A stretch of DNA of 64,000 nt, taken from assembly GCA_041984885.1 (NCBI GenBank), contig JBHIXH010000007.1:1-64000 (forward strand). Reading direction: 5' to 3'. Positions 44,925 to 54,333 of this stretch are shown here, one piece after another. The notes under the pieces are model-generated. The model was given only the letters and a program-made list of their open reading frames with translations, was not told where the DNA came from and did no database searches. Origin of the DNA: UBA4486 sp041984885. GTDB taxonomy: Bacteria > Pseudomonadota > Gammaproteobacteria > Eutrophobiales > Eutrophobiaceae. A program made the translations under genes and the position numbers. Numbering within the stretch: the first letter of the stretch is position 1; every line of letters begins with the position of its first letter.

Positions 44925-45911
44925 TCAGACACGCCCCTGTATACGCAAAAAAAACAGTAGCAAACCGATGGCCATCGCGGTTGCCAATGGCCAGTGATAC
45001 AACGCCGAACGTGGTCTGAATTGTTGTACGTCTTTTTCAACCGGTTCGAGTTGATCGAGCAACGCATAGATCTTTTCCAGTTCCTGAGTATCACGCGCAC
45101 GGAAATAACGCCCACCGGTCACGTCTGCAATTGCCTTTAATGTAGCTTCGTCCAGATCACGCGACGGGTTATAGCGCCGTGTACCAAACAGGCTCTGCAC
45201 CAGTTGTTCATCGGCACCGATGCCGATGGTATAAATCCTTAATCCCTCTTTTGCTGCCAGCTCGGCTGCCTCTTTCGGAAATACATTGCCGGCCGTGTTT
45301 GCCCCATCCGTCAATAAAATCAATACGCGGTCAGTGTCGCTCTGCTTGCGTAAATGTTTGACCGCCAGACCAATTCCATCGCCGATTGCCGTTGAACGAC
45401 CAGCCAGGCCGATGGCTGATTCATATAACAGTGTCTTTACGGTCTGCCGATCAAACGTTAACGGCGCCTGTAAATAGGCACGCTGACCGAACAGGATCAA
45501 CCCGATACGATCACCGACCCTGCGTTCAATAAAATCACCGGCGACCCATTTCGTTGCGGTCAGGCGATCGACGCGTTGATCCCGGATGATAAAGTCATCC
45601 TGTTGCATGCTCTCGGACAAGTCGACAGCCAGCATCAGGTCCCGACCCGTGATCGGGATCTCGATCATCTCACCCAGCCACTGCGGCCGCATGGCGCTGA
45701 CTACCAGGCACAGCCAGGCAATCCAAGCCAGCCATAACGGCCAACGGCCGGATTTTTTATGGTTACTGTTCGCAGTAACACTGGTGTATTCCTGTATAAA
45801 CGGTACCCGTAATGCCGCTTCGCCATGTGCGGATGACGGCCGCAAGCTGCGTCGCAAGATCCACGGCAGCGGCAAGACAAGCACCAACCAGGGCCAGACA
45901 AAGTGAATCAT
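44925..45911 (-). CDS. batA: BatA-type VWA membrane protein
   Basis: 328 residues: helices at the N-terminus (about 5-20 and 60-75), VWA domain with MIDAS AVDLSESMQ near 90 and LLTDGANTAG near 198, and a C-terminal transmembrane helix (about 305-323) ending in a short basic tail. Overlaps the DUF4381 gene by 4 bp. Thought to act with MoxR as a metal-dependent adaptor; client unknown. Confidence 0.9.
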   Translation of the reverse strand: MIHFVWPWLVLVLPLPWILRRSLRPSSAHGEAALRVPFIQEYTSVTANSNHKKSGRWPLWLAWIAWLCLVVSAMRPQWLGEMIEIPITGRDLMLAVDLSESMQQDDFIIRDQRVDRLTATKWVAGDFIERRVGDRIGLILFGQRAYLQAPLTFDRQTVKTLLYESAIGLAGRSTAIGDGIGLAVKHLRKQSDTDRVLILLTDGANTAGNVFPKEAAELAAKEGLRIYTIGIGADEQLVQSLFGTRRYNPSRDLDEATLKAIADVTGGRYFRARDTQELEKIYALLDQLEPVEKDVQQFRPRSALYHWPLATAMAIGLLLFFLRIQGRV

Positions 45912-46402
45912 TGTTTATGCACCCGACCCAGTTGCGTTAACCATTGCTGACAGATCTCGAACAAACTGTCCGCCTCGAAATCCATTGTCTTCTGATAGGG
46001 TCCATATAACAGCACCTGGCCTGGCCCCGTTGAAAACGGCCTGTCCGGCAAATGTTGATCCAGGTACTGCAACCAGTCCTTGCCGGTCAGGGCAGCAATC
46101 TGTTCATTGTTATCCAGCGATAAACAGGTGCGACGTAACAAGGCTGACAGGTCTTTTAATAATGTTTGCTGATCGGCCTGCAGTTCGTACTTCTGTTTTA
46201 TTTTGTCCAGTTCGACCTGTGCCAGATGCAATGGATGATGCAGTTTTGCCTGATAACGCCTATACAGATAAAAAATCAAGCCAACAAGTAATAACAACAG
46301 GACGAATAACGCCCACCAGCCTGGCGCCAACGGCCACCACGAGGATGGCTCCGGCAGGTGAATATCCCGCAGCGGTAATTCTGTTTGTTGCATTGGTGTC
46401 AT
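45908..46402 (-). CDS. DUF4381 membrane protein of the moxR-bat operon
   Basis: 164 residues from the ATG at 46402, which overlaps the DUF58 gene's stop by ATGA; the frame stays open upstream to 46510. Typical DUF4381 plan: short N-terminus with LRDIHLPEPSSWWPLAPGWW, one transmembrane helix (about 28-48), then a cytoplasmic helical domain with CLSLDNNEQIAALTGKDWL. The family is found almost only in these operons. Function unknown. Confidence 0.88.
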   Translation of the reverse strand: MTPMQQTELPLRDIHLPEPSSWWPLAPGWWALFVLLLLLVGLIFYLYRRYQAKLHHPLHLAQVELDKIKQKYELQADQQTLLKDLSALLRRTCLSLDNNEQIAALTGKDWLQYLDQHLPDRPFSTGPGQVLLYGPYQKTMDFEADSLFEICQQWLTQLGRVHKQ

Positions 46403-47322
46403 GATGAAAAATGCATGACGGTTCGTGCCAGTGTCTTCAAGTCTGCATCTGTACTCGCCTGAATCAGTCTGGCACCGGCCTTGCCGCAACTTCGTTTTAC
46501 TGCCTGCCAACGTTGCTCGTATTGCTGCCTGATTTTTTCCGTGAACACCTGATCACTGACATCCAGTAGTTGTTCATCATAGCCATCACTGATACGAAAC
46601 CGACCTTTTTCAGGCAACGCCATTTCAATCGAATCAACGACAAATACGCTCACGACTTCACAATGTCGACAGACTTGTAACAGCTGTTCCTCGGCAGCCG
46701 GATCAAAGCCGCGAAAATCGCTGAGTATAAAAATCAAACTACCGGGCCGGGCGACACGACGCAGGCGTAACAGCGCCTTCGACATGGCGGTTGCATCCGC
46801 TTGCCATCGCTCAGTCGGTCGTTCATGTTGATCAACAAGCGCCCGGAGTAAACGAAGTACACCACGCTTGCCACGATGTGGTTTGAATTCATGATGTTGT
46901 GAGTCAGAAAAGATCAAACCGCCGACCCGATCACTGTGCGCACTGGCCGCCCATGCCAGCACACCGGCCAGACGCGCTGCGAGTACCGATTTATACAGCC
47001 CCCGCGTGGCAAAGAACATTGGCGCCCGAAAATCGACACAGAAGAATACCGGTCTTTCGCGCTCTTCCCGGAATAACTTCGTGTAGGGTTCGCCGGTACG
47101 CGCCATGACACGCCAGTCGAGATTGCGAATATCATCACCGGCGGCGTAGGCACGCGACTCACTGAATTCCATTCCGCGGCCTTTAAACGCGGACGAGTTA
47201 TCGCCAGATTGTAATGCGCGGATCTGGCGTGAGCGCAGGATCAGACCGTGACTGTATTGTTGTAGCCGCACGAGACCGGCGACCGAAATCTGAACCGGGG
47301 AATCCGTTACCGTGTCCAGCAT
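46399..47322 (-). CDS. DUF58 protein of the moxR-bat operon
   Basis: 307 residues of the DUF58/VWA-like family: FKGRGMEFSESRAYAAGDDIRNLDWRVMAR-type core beginning near residue 46, with the RTGEPYTKLFREERERPVFFCVD region and a VWA-like fold (LIFILSDFRGFDP). No transmembrane helix. In model operons DUF58 proteins link MoxR ATPases to VWA proteins. 4 bp after moxR. Confidence 0.92.
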   Translation of the reverse strand: MLDTVTDSPVQISVAGLVRLQQYSHGLILRSRQIRALQSGDNSSAFKGRGMEFSESRAYAAGDDIRNLDWRVMARTGEPYTKLFREERERPVFFCVDFRAPMFFATRGLYKSVLAARLAGVLAWAASAHSDRVGGLIFSDSQHHEFKPHRGKRGVLRLLRALVDQHERPTERWQADATAMSKALLRLRRVARPGSLIFILSDFRGFDPAAEEQLLQVCRHCEVVSVFVVDSIEMALPEKGRFRISDGYDEQLLDVSDQVFTEKIRQQYEQRWQAVKRSCGKAGARLIQASTDADLKTLARTVMHFSS

Positions 47323-47326
47323 GGAA

Positions 47327-48289
47327 TCAGGGGACGGCGATACGACTGATCAATTCCCTGATAACGCTGTCCGTCGTCATGCCTTCGGCTTCAGCTTCAT
47401 AGTTCAGAATGACTCGATGACGTAACACATCCAGCGCAAGAGACTGGATATCCTCTGGAGCAACATAATCCCGTCCAGCCAGCCAGGCATGCGCACGGGC
47501 ACAACGATCCAGCGCGATACTCGCGCGTGGACTGGCACCGTACTGGATCCAGTTGGCCAGATCGTCACCGTACGTATGTGCCGAGCGTGTCGCCAGCACG
47601 ATTTCCAGCAGGTATCGCTCCAGTTCCTCCGACATATACAGGTTCAAAATATCCTTACGCGCCTGGAATACCTGCTCCTGCGAGAGTAATTCCTGCTGTT
47701 GCTCGGCGTTGCCCTGCATCGCTTCCTCGCGGGCCAGATGTAAAATCGCTTTTTCATCCTCGGCGGCCGGGTAACTGATACGCACATACAAAAGAAAGCG
47801 GTCGAGTTGTGCCTCGGGTAATGGATACGTGCCTTCCTGTTCGATCGGGTTTTGTGTCGCCATAACAAGAAACAGTGACGGTAACGGGTACGTGGTCTTG
47901 CCGATCGTAATCTGGCGTTCCGCCATTGCCTCCAGCAGGGCCGACTGCACTTTTGCCGGGGCGCGGTTGACCTCATCGGCAAGCACCAGGTTATGAAATA
48001 ACGGGCCTTGCTGAAAACTGAAACTGCCGTCCTGCGGTCGATAGATCTCGGTACCGGTCAAATCAGCGGGTAACAAATCCGGGGTAAACTGAATTCGATG
48101 AAAACTGCCCTCCAGCGCATCACCGAGCACCTTGATGGCCCGCGTCTTCGCTAACCCGGGTGCGCCTTCAACGAGCAGGTGACCATCGGCCAACATCGCG
48201 ATCAACAGTCTGTTGATTAACGTCTGCTGACCAATAATTTGCTGTTTTAAACGGGTTTCAAATATTTCGAACTGGTTTTTCAGAGACAT
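47327..48289 (-). CDS. MoxR-family AAA+ ATPase
   Basis: 320 residues: Walker A VEGAPGLAKTRAIK near 35-48, Walker B NLVLADEVNRAP near 110, sensor and NPIEQEGTYPLPEAQLDRF motif, and a helical lid domain. MoxR proteins act as chaperone-like ATPases with VWA partners. First gene of the six-gene unit moxR-DUF58-DUF4381-batA-batB/C-batD. Confidence 0.94.
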   Translation of the reverse strand: MSLKNQFEIFETRLKQQIIGQQTLINRLLIAMLADGHLLVEGAPGLAKTRAIKVLGDALEGSFHRIQFTPDLLPADLTGTEIYRPQDGSFSFQQGPLFHNLVLADEVNRAPAKVQSALLEAMAERQITIGKTTYPLPSLFLVMATQNPIEQEGTYPLPEAQLDRFLLYVRISYPAAEDEKAILHLAREEAMQGNAEQQQELLSQEQVFQARKDILNLYMSEELERYLLEIVLATRSAHTYGDDLANWIQYGASPRASIALDRCARAHAWLAGRDYVAPEDIQSLALDVLRHRVILNYEAEAEGMTTDSVIRELISRIAVP

Positions 48290-48479
48290 GAGTATGCTTG
48301 TTTTTATATTTGGAACAGGATAACAACCTTAACAGACCGGAATTCACTGCAATGATTCCGCCCATTATAAGGTACAGGACAGGTGACAGAAACTGTTCAG
48401 AGCGGCCCGGTAGCGGGATACCAATCGTCCCGATTAAAGATGTCACTGTCAGGCATAAACCGGAGACTGACAGCAACAA
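48258..48479 (-). CDS. Questionable small two-helix membrane protein upstream of moxR
   Basis: A 73-codon frame starting with TTG (48477-48479) and overlapping the moxR start by 32 bp. Two hydrophobic stretches (LLSVSGLCLTVTSLIGTIGI; FLSPVLYLIMGGIIAVNSGLL) and a basic tail make it look like a membrane protein, but there is no ATG start or clear ribosome site. It is the only candidate in the 328-bp gap between moxR and the AraC gene, which otherwise shows nothing recognisable. Confidence 0.3.
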   Translation of the reverse strand: MLLSVSGLCLTVTSLIGTIGIPLPGRSEQFLSPVLYLIMGGIIAVNSGLLRLLSCSKYKNKHTHVSEKPVRNI

Positions 48480-48617
48480 GTCCAGCGAAAGTTGCCGAAA
48501 CCAGTGAAATTTCCCGGTTCCAGCACCTGCTTGCAGATTAGTCGCTGCCTGGATTAAAAAGCGACATTCTGTCTGAACAATTTCACATCCCGGAGACCCG
48601 ATGCGGAAATAATATTT

Positions 48618-49568
48618 TTACTGCTTATCCCGGATGCTGGCAATATCTTTTGCTGGCGGTAACCCAAACAGGCTTTTGTATTCACGACTGAACTGCGAGA
48701 TGCTGGAGTACCCCACCTGCATACCGGCATTACTGACGTCCATCATTTTTGTCACCATCAGATTACGTGCTTCCTGTAGTCGCAGCGTTTTCTGAAACTG
48801 CAACGGACTCATCGAGGTGACGGACTTAAAATGTTTGTGGAATGACGATGTGCTCATACCGGCAACGCTGGCCAGTTTCTCGATTTTGATCGGCTCGGCA
48901 TAGTTCTCCTTCAGCCAGGCGCAGGCTTTCGCAATCTTTTGCGCGTGTGAATCCGGTATGCCAATTTGTGCTATCGACGGGCCTGAAGGACTGCGTAACA
49001 GGCGAATCAGGATTTCCTCTATCGCTAGCGGTATCAGCAAATCCTCGTCTTCCTGCTGTAACACCAGTTCGATCATGCGGATTGCCGTTTTCACCGTTTT
49101 CGGATTGCTTTGACCGACATAGATTGGCCTTGATTCCGTCGGTTTTGGCACGCCATTGGGAAAAACCCTGAAGATAAGCTCGGTCAGTTTATGCGGATCG
49201 AGATGCACGACCAGACAGAGAAACGGTTCTTCGAGACTCGCGGTCAGTATCTGTGCATTCACCGGCACCTCGGCCGCGTATACGATCATACGTGATTCGT
49301 CGTATTCGAATCGTTGATCGCCTATCGTTACTGCCTTGCCACCCTGCGCAACGATACATATGCCTGGTTGAGCCATGACATAGGCAGTTTCTTCCGTCGG
49401 TTTCGATTCCCTGAAGACACTCAGACCTTCAATAAAATCGAACTGGCCATCATGCGGGGCATACTTTTCAATCAGTGACGCCAGCTTGTGCAGGTCGTTT
49501 TTATCCGTGACCCCACTGTCCTCACCGGGTGACCTGAAATCGAGAATGTTTGTGGCTTGAGTTGTCAT
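48618..49568 (-). CDS. AraC-family transcriptional regulator
   Basis: 316 residues. N-terminal AraC_N cupin-like domain (about 30-190; FIEGLSVFRESKPTE and QPGICIVAQGGKAVTIGD are typical of the CmrA/YqhC-like subgroup), C-terminal double HTH (AKACAWLKENYAEPIKIEKLASVAGMS; LQEARNLMV; VGYSSISQFSREYKSLFG). Lies 109 bp downstream of the outer-membrane efflux gene on the same strand and is a likely regulator of it. Confidence 0.9.
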   Translation of the reverse strand: MTTQATNILDFRSPGEDSGVTDKNDLHKLASLIEKYAPHDGQFDFIEGLSVFRESKPTEETAYVMAQPGICIVAQGGKAVTIGDQRFEYDESRMIVYAAEVPVNAQILTASLEEPFLCLVVHLDPHKLTELIFRVFPNGVPKPTESRPIYVGQSNPKTVKTAIRMIELVLQQEDEDLLIPLAIEEILIRLLRSPSGPSIAQIGIPDSHAQKIAKACAWLKENYAEPIKIEKLASVAGMSTSSFHKHFKSVTSMSPLQFQKTLRLQEARNLMVTKMMDVSNAGMQVGYSSISQFSREYKSLFGLPPAKDIASIRDKQ

Positions 49569-49677
49569 AACTCCCTCCAGGGCGAAGATTCTTCTGCGAA
49601 CAGCACTGGTACGACTGACAGGACTATACGCGGTTCACGTTTGACTGACTGGTTTATTTCGAAGAAATACATGCCTA

Positions 49678-51144
49678 TTACTGTTTATTTATAACCGCCG
49701 ATTCATCGATCAACGCCGTCGTGGTTGCATTCGCGCCTGCCACCTGCCAGCCGCCTGCCAATGACTTGTAAATGGTGATTAAATCCAGTGCCGCCTGGAT
49801 CTCACTCTGCGCCAGTGCGTTCTCGGCCTCGAGTTGTGTCCGCTCTGCATCAAGCACATCAAGAAAATCATCGACGCCTTCATCAAAACGCAGCTTTGCC
49901 AGTTGCGCCGACTCGAGCGCGGATCGCGTCGCCTCTTGCAGAATGGCCCGACGCTCTTCTTCCTGTGAAAAATCACTGAGTGCCGTTTGCGTTTCTTCGA
50001 GTGCCCTGAGTACGGTTTTCTCATAATTGACAAGCGCGGCTTCGGATCGGGCATCTGCCTGCGCTATCTCCGCGCGAACCCGGCCCAGATCAAATGCCCG
50101 CCAGTTCAGCGAGGGACCAACCGCACCGGCCAGTGCGGTCGTGCCGAAGCTGCCAATATTACTGGCGATAAATCCAATCGCACCGATCAGGTTCACATTC
50201 GGAAACAAATCACTCGCAACGACGTTGTATTCGGCCACACTCGCGGCCAGTTCACGCTCGGCCGACCGGATATCCGGCCGACGTTGTATTAATTCGCTGG
50301 CGTTACCGACGGCAACCGTAACCGGCAGGCTGGGTAACGGCTGTGGCTCTGACAGCTTGCTATTCAACAGCCCCGGTGTCTGACCGGTTAATACGGCAAG
50401 ACGGTTCAGCAACGCCGTCACTTCCGATTGAATCGGTGGAATACCGGAGCGGGTTAATCCGAGCTGGGCCTTCGCCCGTGACACGTCCAGCGAGGTGGCG
50501 CGGCCACCATCGAACAGTTTCATCGTCAGTTCCAGTGTATCCGACTGATTCCGTGTATTGCGCTCGGCAATATCCAGCCGGTATTGCGCACCTCGTAATT
50601 CAACATAGGCACGTGCCACATCGGCGGCGACCGTGATATGGATGTCGTCTAGCTCCATTGCCACGGCTTGTTCCAGCGCGGCCTGGACAGCGATGCGTTC
50701 AGAAACACGCCCGAACAGGTCGAGTTCCCAGGACGCATCAAAACCGATGGCATACGCATTTGTCGTTCGATCCAGCATCGACCCGCTGGCTGTCTCCCCG
50801 GAATTCAGTTCACGCGTATACGAGGCACTGGACGTGACCGTAGGTAAACGATCGAAATCTGTTGCACGCGTTAGCGCACGTGCTTGCTGCAGGTTGGCAA
50901 ACGCGATACGAACATCATGATTCGTCGTTAATGCCTGCTCAATCAACCCGGCCAGTAACGGGTCATCAAATTCCCGCCACCATTGGCTGACCGGTTCTCG
51001 ATCGTTTATAAATCGCTCCGGGTTGTCTCTGGCCAGATCAAGTGTCGTGATCAATTCAGTCTCTTGCGGAGCAATATACTCACGCATTGAGCCACAGCCA
51101 GTTAATGCAAACAGCAACAGCGGTAATACAATTAATCTTCTCAT
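49678..51144 (-). CDS. Outer-membrane efflux lipoprotein (NodT/OprM type)
   Basis: 488 residues. Lipoprotein signal with Cys17 in LTGCGS, then two OEP repeats forming the TolC-like channel (SQWWREFDDPLLAGLIEQALTTNHDVRIA; ERTQLEAENALAQSEIQAALDLITIYKSLAGGW). Overlaps the RND pump stop by ATGA. Third component of the tripartite pump. Confidence 0.93.
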   Translation of the reverse strand: MRRLIVLPLLLFALTGCGSMREYIAPQETELITTLDLARDNPERFINDREPVSQWWREFDDPLLAGLIEQALTTNHDVRIAFANLQQARALTRATDFDRLPTVTSSASYTRELNSGETASGSMLDRTTNAYAIGFDASWELDLFGRVSERIAVQAALEQAVAMELDDIHITVAADVARAYVELRGAQYRLDIAERNTRNQSDTLELTMKLFDGGRATSLDVSRAKAQLGLTRSGIPPIQSEVTALLNRLAVLTGQTPGLLNSKLSEPQPLPSLPVTVAVGNASELIQRRPDIRSAERELAASVAEYNVVASDLFPNVNLIGAIGFIASNIGSFGTTALAGAVGPSLNWRAFDLGRVRAEIAQADARSEAALVNYEKTVLRALEETQTALSDFSQEEERRAILQEATRSALESAQLAKLRFDEGVDDFLDVLDAERTQLEAENALAQSEIQAALDLITIYKSLAGGWQVAGANATTTALIDESAVINKQ

Positions 51145-54100
51145 GACGTTGCAGCCTCCTGTGTCATTGACTCACCTGTCTTGTGCACACGTATTAATGA
51201 CAGTCTGCGACACAACACGTAGAAAACCGGTGTAAAGATGAGACCGAAAAAGGTCACGCCCAGCATGCCGGAGAAAACGGAAACACCCAGCGCCCGTCGC
51301 ATCTCGGCACCGGGCCCCTCGGCCAGCACCATTGGGACGACACCCAGGATAAACGCGAACGATGTCATCAGGATCGGTCGCAAACGCAGCCGTGCCGCCT
51401 CTATCGCGGCCTGCCAGCGATCCCGCCCCTGTTGTTCCAGTTCCCTGGCAAATTCAACGATCAGGATGGCGTTCTTTGAGGCGAGACCGACCAACACCAC
51501 AAAACCTATCTGCGTCAGAATGTTGTTATCCATGCCAGCAATGGATATACCGACGATCGCCGATAACAGACACATCGGCACGATTAATATGACGGATAAC
51601 GGTAACGTCCAGCTTTCGTACTGCGCTGCCAGTAATAAAAACACGAAGATCACGGCGAGAATGAACGCGATGACGGCCGTATCGCCGGTGGCTTTCTGTT
51701 GATAGGCGATGTCGGTCCATTCAAAACCGATTCCTTCCGGCAGTAGTTTGTCCGCCAGATTTTCCATCGCCGTCAGCGCTTCACCGGAGCTGTAACCGGC
51801 GGCCGTATCGCCGTTGACGGCCGCGGCCGGAAACAGGTTGTAGCGAGGCATGCGTGATGGACCGGCGATGTCAGTAACCGTTGCCAGTGAACCAAGCGGG
51901 ACCATATGACCGGTATCACTGCGCACACGAATGCGTAAGGCATCATCCGCCGTTAACCGGTAGGGTGCATCTGCCTGTGCCGTCACGCGGAACGTACGTC
52001 CCAGGTAATTAAATTCGTTCACAAACGACGAGCCGATGTAAACCTCCAGCGCCTCAAAGATACGCGCTGGCGGCACGTTCAGTCTCTCTGCCTTTTCCCG
52101 ATCAATATCCAGGTAAATCTGCGGGGTATTCGTATCAAAGAACGAGTACGCCGATGTTGTCGCCGGATTATTCGGATCGTTTGCGGCTAATGCGAGAGAC
52201 TGTGCCGCCTGTTGCAGCACATCGACACCACGGCCACCCCGATCCTGCAACATCATGCGAAAACCGCCGGCACTACCTATGCCACGCACCGGTGGTGGTG
52301 GAAACACGTTCACCGACGCTTCCTTGATCTGCGCCATCTCGGCGCGCATGTTTTGCAGGATCGTATCAAGCGTAATACCGTTCTCCACGCGTTGCTCGAA
52401 CGGATCCAGCACCGGGAATATGGCACCACCATTTGAGGCGGTGACACGGGTGGCGGCCGAGAATCCGGAAAAACCGACCGTGTTCATCACACCCTCGATG
52501 TTCATCAATCGTTCCATTGCCTGTTTCACGACCTTGTTGGTCTCGGATAACGAGGCTCCGGATGGCAGTTGTATCGCGACGATCAGGTAACCCTGATCCT
52601 GCGCCGGTATAAACCCGGTCGGCACACGATTGAATTGCCAGACAGCCAGCGCCATTAACCCGGCATAGATGAGCAACATGACGGCACCCAGCCTGACCAG
52701 TTTTTTCACCAGTCTGCCGTAGCGTTCGGATACCCAGTCCAGCGTTGTGTTAAAAATGGCAAAGAAAAAATGCAGTGGCCGGGCGTACCACTTCACCGCG
52801 GCACCCGATTTGTGATCGTTCGCCGTCATCAGGATGGTTGCCAGTGCCGGAGATAATGTCAGCGAAACAATGACCGAGATTACCGTTGCAACTGCGATCG
52901 TAATACCAAACGCCTGGTAGAACTTGCCGGAGATCCCGGTCAAAAACGTGGTCGGCAGAAACACCGCAACCAGTACCAGGCCCATTGCGATCAACGCCGA
53001 GCCGACTTCATCCATGGTCTTGCGTGCGGCATCCCTTGGTGATAACCCCTGACGCAGGTTACGCTCCATATTTTCCACGACGACGATCGCGTCATCGACA
53101 ACGATACCGATGGCGAGTACAAGACCAAACAGCGTCAGATTGTTCAGTGAAAAACCGAGTGCCGCCATGACGGCAAACGTACCAATCAATGAGACCGGGA
53201 TCGCCACGATTGGAATGACCGCGGCTCGCCATGTCTGCAAGAACGCAATGATGACGATGACGACGAGAAAGACCGCTTCATACACGGTCAGTTCCACCGC
53301 GTTGATCGATTCCTGGATGAATTCAGTCGGGTTGTAAACAATGTCATATTCCAGACCCGGTGGAAAATCCCTGGCAACTACTTTCATCTCTTCGATGATC
53401 GCTTCAGCCGTCTTTAACGCGTTCGAACCGGGACGTTGATAAACCGGTACGGCGACGGCAGCATCATTGCCAAGATAGCCCTGCGTTGCGTAGTCCTGCG
53501 TACCCAGTTCGATACGGGCGACATCCTTCAGGCGGACAATGCGGCCGTCACTGCCGGATTTGATAATGACATTTCCGAATTCTTCCGGTGCGGTTAACCG
53601 TCCCTGCGTTTGCATTGTGTATTCAAAATAATTTTGCGTCGGCTGTGGCGACTGGTTCAACACTCCGGATGCCACCTGCACATTTTGTGCGCGTAACGCG
53701 GCTATGATGTCGCCGGCTGTCATATCGAATGACTGGATCAGGTCCGGGTCCAGCCAGACTCGCATCGCGTACTCGGCGGCACCGAACATGCGCACGGCAC
53801 CGACACCATCGATACGTCGTATACGATCACTGATATTCAATACCGCATAGTTACCAATGTAGGTTTGATCGTAACTGTCATCCGGCGAATACAGGTTAAT
53901 GACCAGCATCAGGTCCGGCGTGTTTTTCTGCGTGGTAACGCCGATGCGACGCACCTCTTCCGGCAAGCGCGGCTCGGCCAGGGCGACCCGATTCTGTACC
54001 AGCACCTGTGCGGCATCCAGGTCGGTGCCCAGTTTGAATGTGATCGTCAGTGACATCTGCCCGTCGGCCGACGCCTGTGAAAACATGTACAACATACCTT

Positions 54101-54323
54101 CAACGCCGTTGATCTCCTGTTCGATCGGCGTGGCGACAGTGGCAGCAACAGTCTCTGCACTAGCGCCCGGGTAGGTGGCACTGACCTGAATCGTCGGTGG
54201 TGCAACCTGCGGGTATTGTTCAATCGGCAAACTGAGGAAGGCCAGACTGCCGACGAGAACCGTGATGATCGACAGTACCGTTGCAAAAATCGGTCGGTCG
54301 ATAAAAAACTTGGCGAATTTCAT
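51141..54323 (-). CDS. RND efflux transporter, HAE1 family
   Basis: 1060 residues from the ATG at 54323 (MKFAKFFIDRPIFATVLS); the frame is open slightly upstream. AcrB-like architecture: TM1, periplasmic porter and docking loops, TM4 with the proton-relay pair in GIVVDDAIVVVENMER, second large periplasmic loop with PPPPVRGIGSAGGFRMMLQDRGG, and TM10-12 (GLASKNAILIVEFARE). Expected substrates are hydrophobic drugs, dyes or detergents. 10 bp after the fusion-protein gene. Confidence 0.95.
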   Translation of the reverse strand: MKFAKFFIDRPIFATVLSIITVLVGSLAFLSLPIEQYPQVAPPTIQVSATYPGASAETVAATVATPIEQEINGVEGMLYMFSQASADGQMSLTITFKLGTDLDAAQVLVQNRVALAEPRLPEEVRRIGVTTQKNTPDLMLVINLYSPDDSYDQTYIGNYAVLNISDRIRRIDGVGAVRMFGAAEYAMRVWLDPDLIQSFDMTAGDIIAALRAQNVQVASGVLNQSPQPTQNYFEYTMQTQGRLTAPEEFGNVIIKSGSDGRIVRLKDVARIELGTQDYATQGYLGNDAAVAVPVYQRPGSNALKTAEAIIEEMKVVARDFPPGLEYDIVYNPTEFIQESINAVELTVYEAVFLVVIVIIAFLQTWRAAVIPIVAIPVSLIGTFAVMAALGFSLNNLTLFGLVLAIGIVVDDAIVVVENMERNLRQGLSPRDAARKTMDEVGSALIAMGLVLVAVFLPTTFLTGISGKFYQAFGITIAVATVISVIVSLTLSPALATILMTANDHKSGAAVKWYARPLHFFFAIFNTTLDWVSERYGRLVKKLVRLGAVMLLIYAGLMALAVWQFNRVPTGFIPAQDQGYLIVAIQLPSGASLSETNKVVKQAMERLMNIEGVMNTVGFSGFSAATRVTASNGGAIFPVLDPFEQRVENGITLDTILQNMRAEMAQIKEASVNVFPPPPVRGIGSAGGFRMMLQDRGGRGVDVLQQAAQSLALAANDPNNPATTSAYSFFDTNTPQIYLDIDREKAERLNVPPARIFEALEVYIGSSFVNEFNYLGRTFRVTAQADAPYRLTADDALRIRVRSDTGHMVPLGSLATVTDIAGPSRMPRYNLFPAAAVNGDTAAGYSSGEALTAMENLADKLLPEGIGFEWTDIAYQQKATGDTAVIAFILAVIFVFLLLAAQYESWTLPLSVILIVPMCLLSAIVGISIAGMDNNILTQIGFVVLVGLASKNAILIVEFARELEQQGRDRWQAAIEAARLRLRPILMTSFAFILGVVPMVLAEGPGAEMRRALGVSVFSGMLGVTFFGLIFTPVFYVLCRRLSLIRVHKTGESMTQEAATS

Positions 54324-54333
54324 AACGGCCCCG

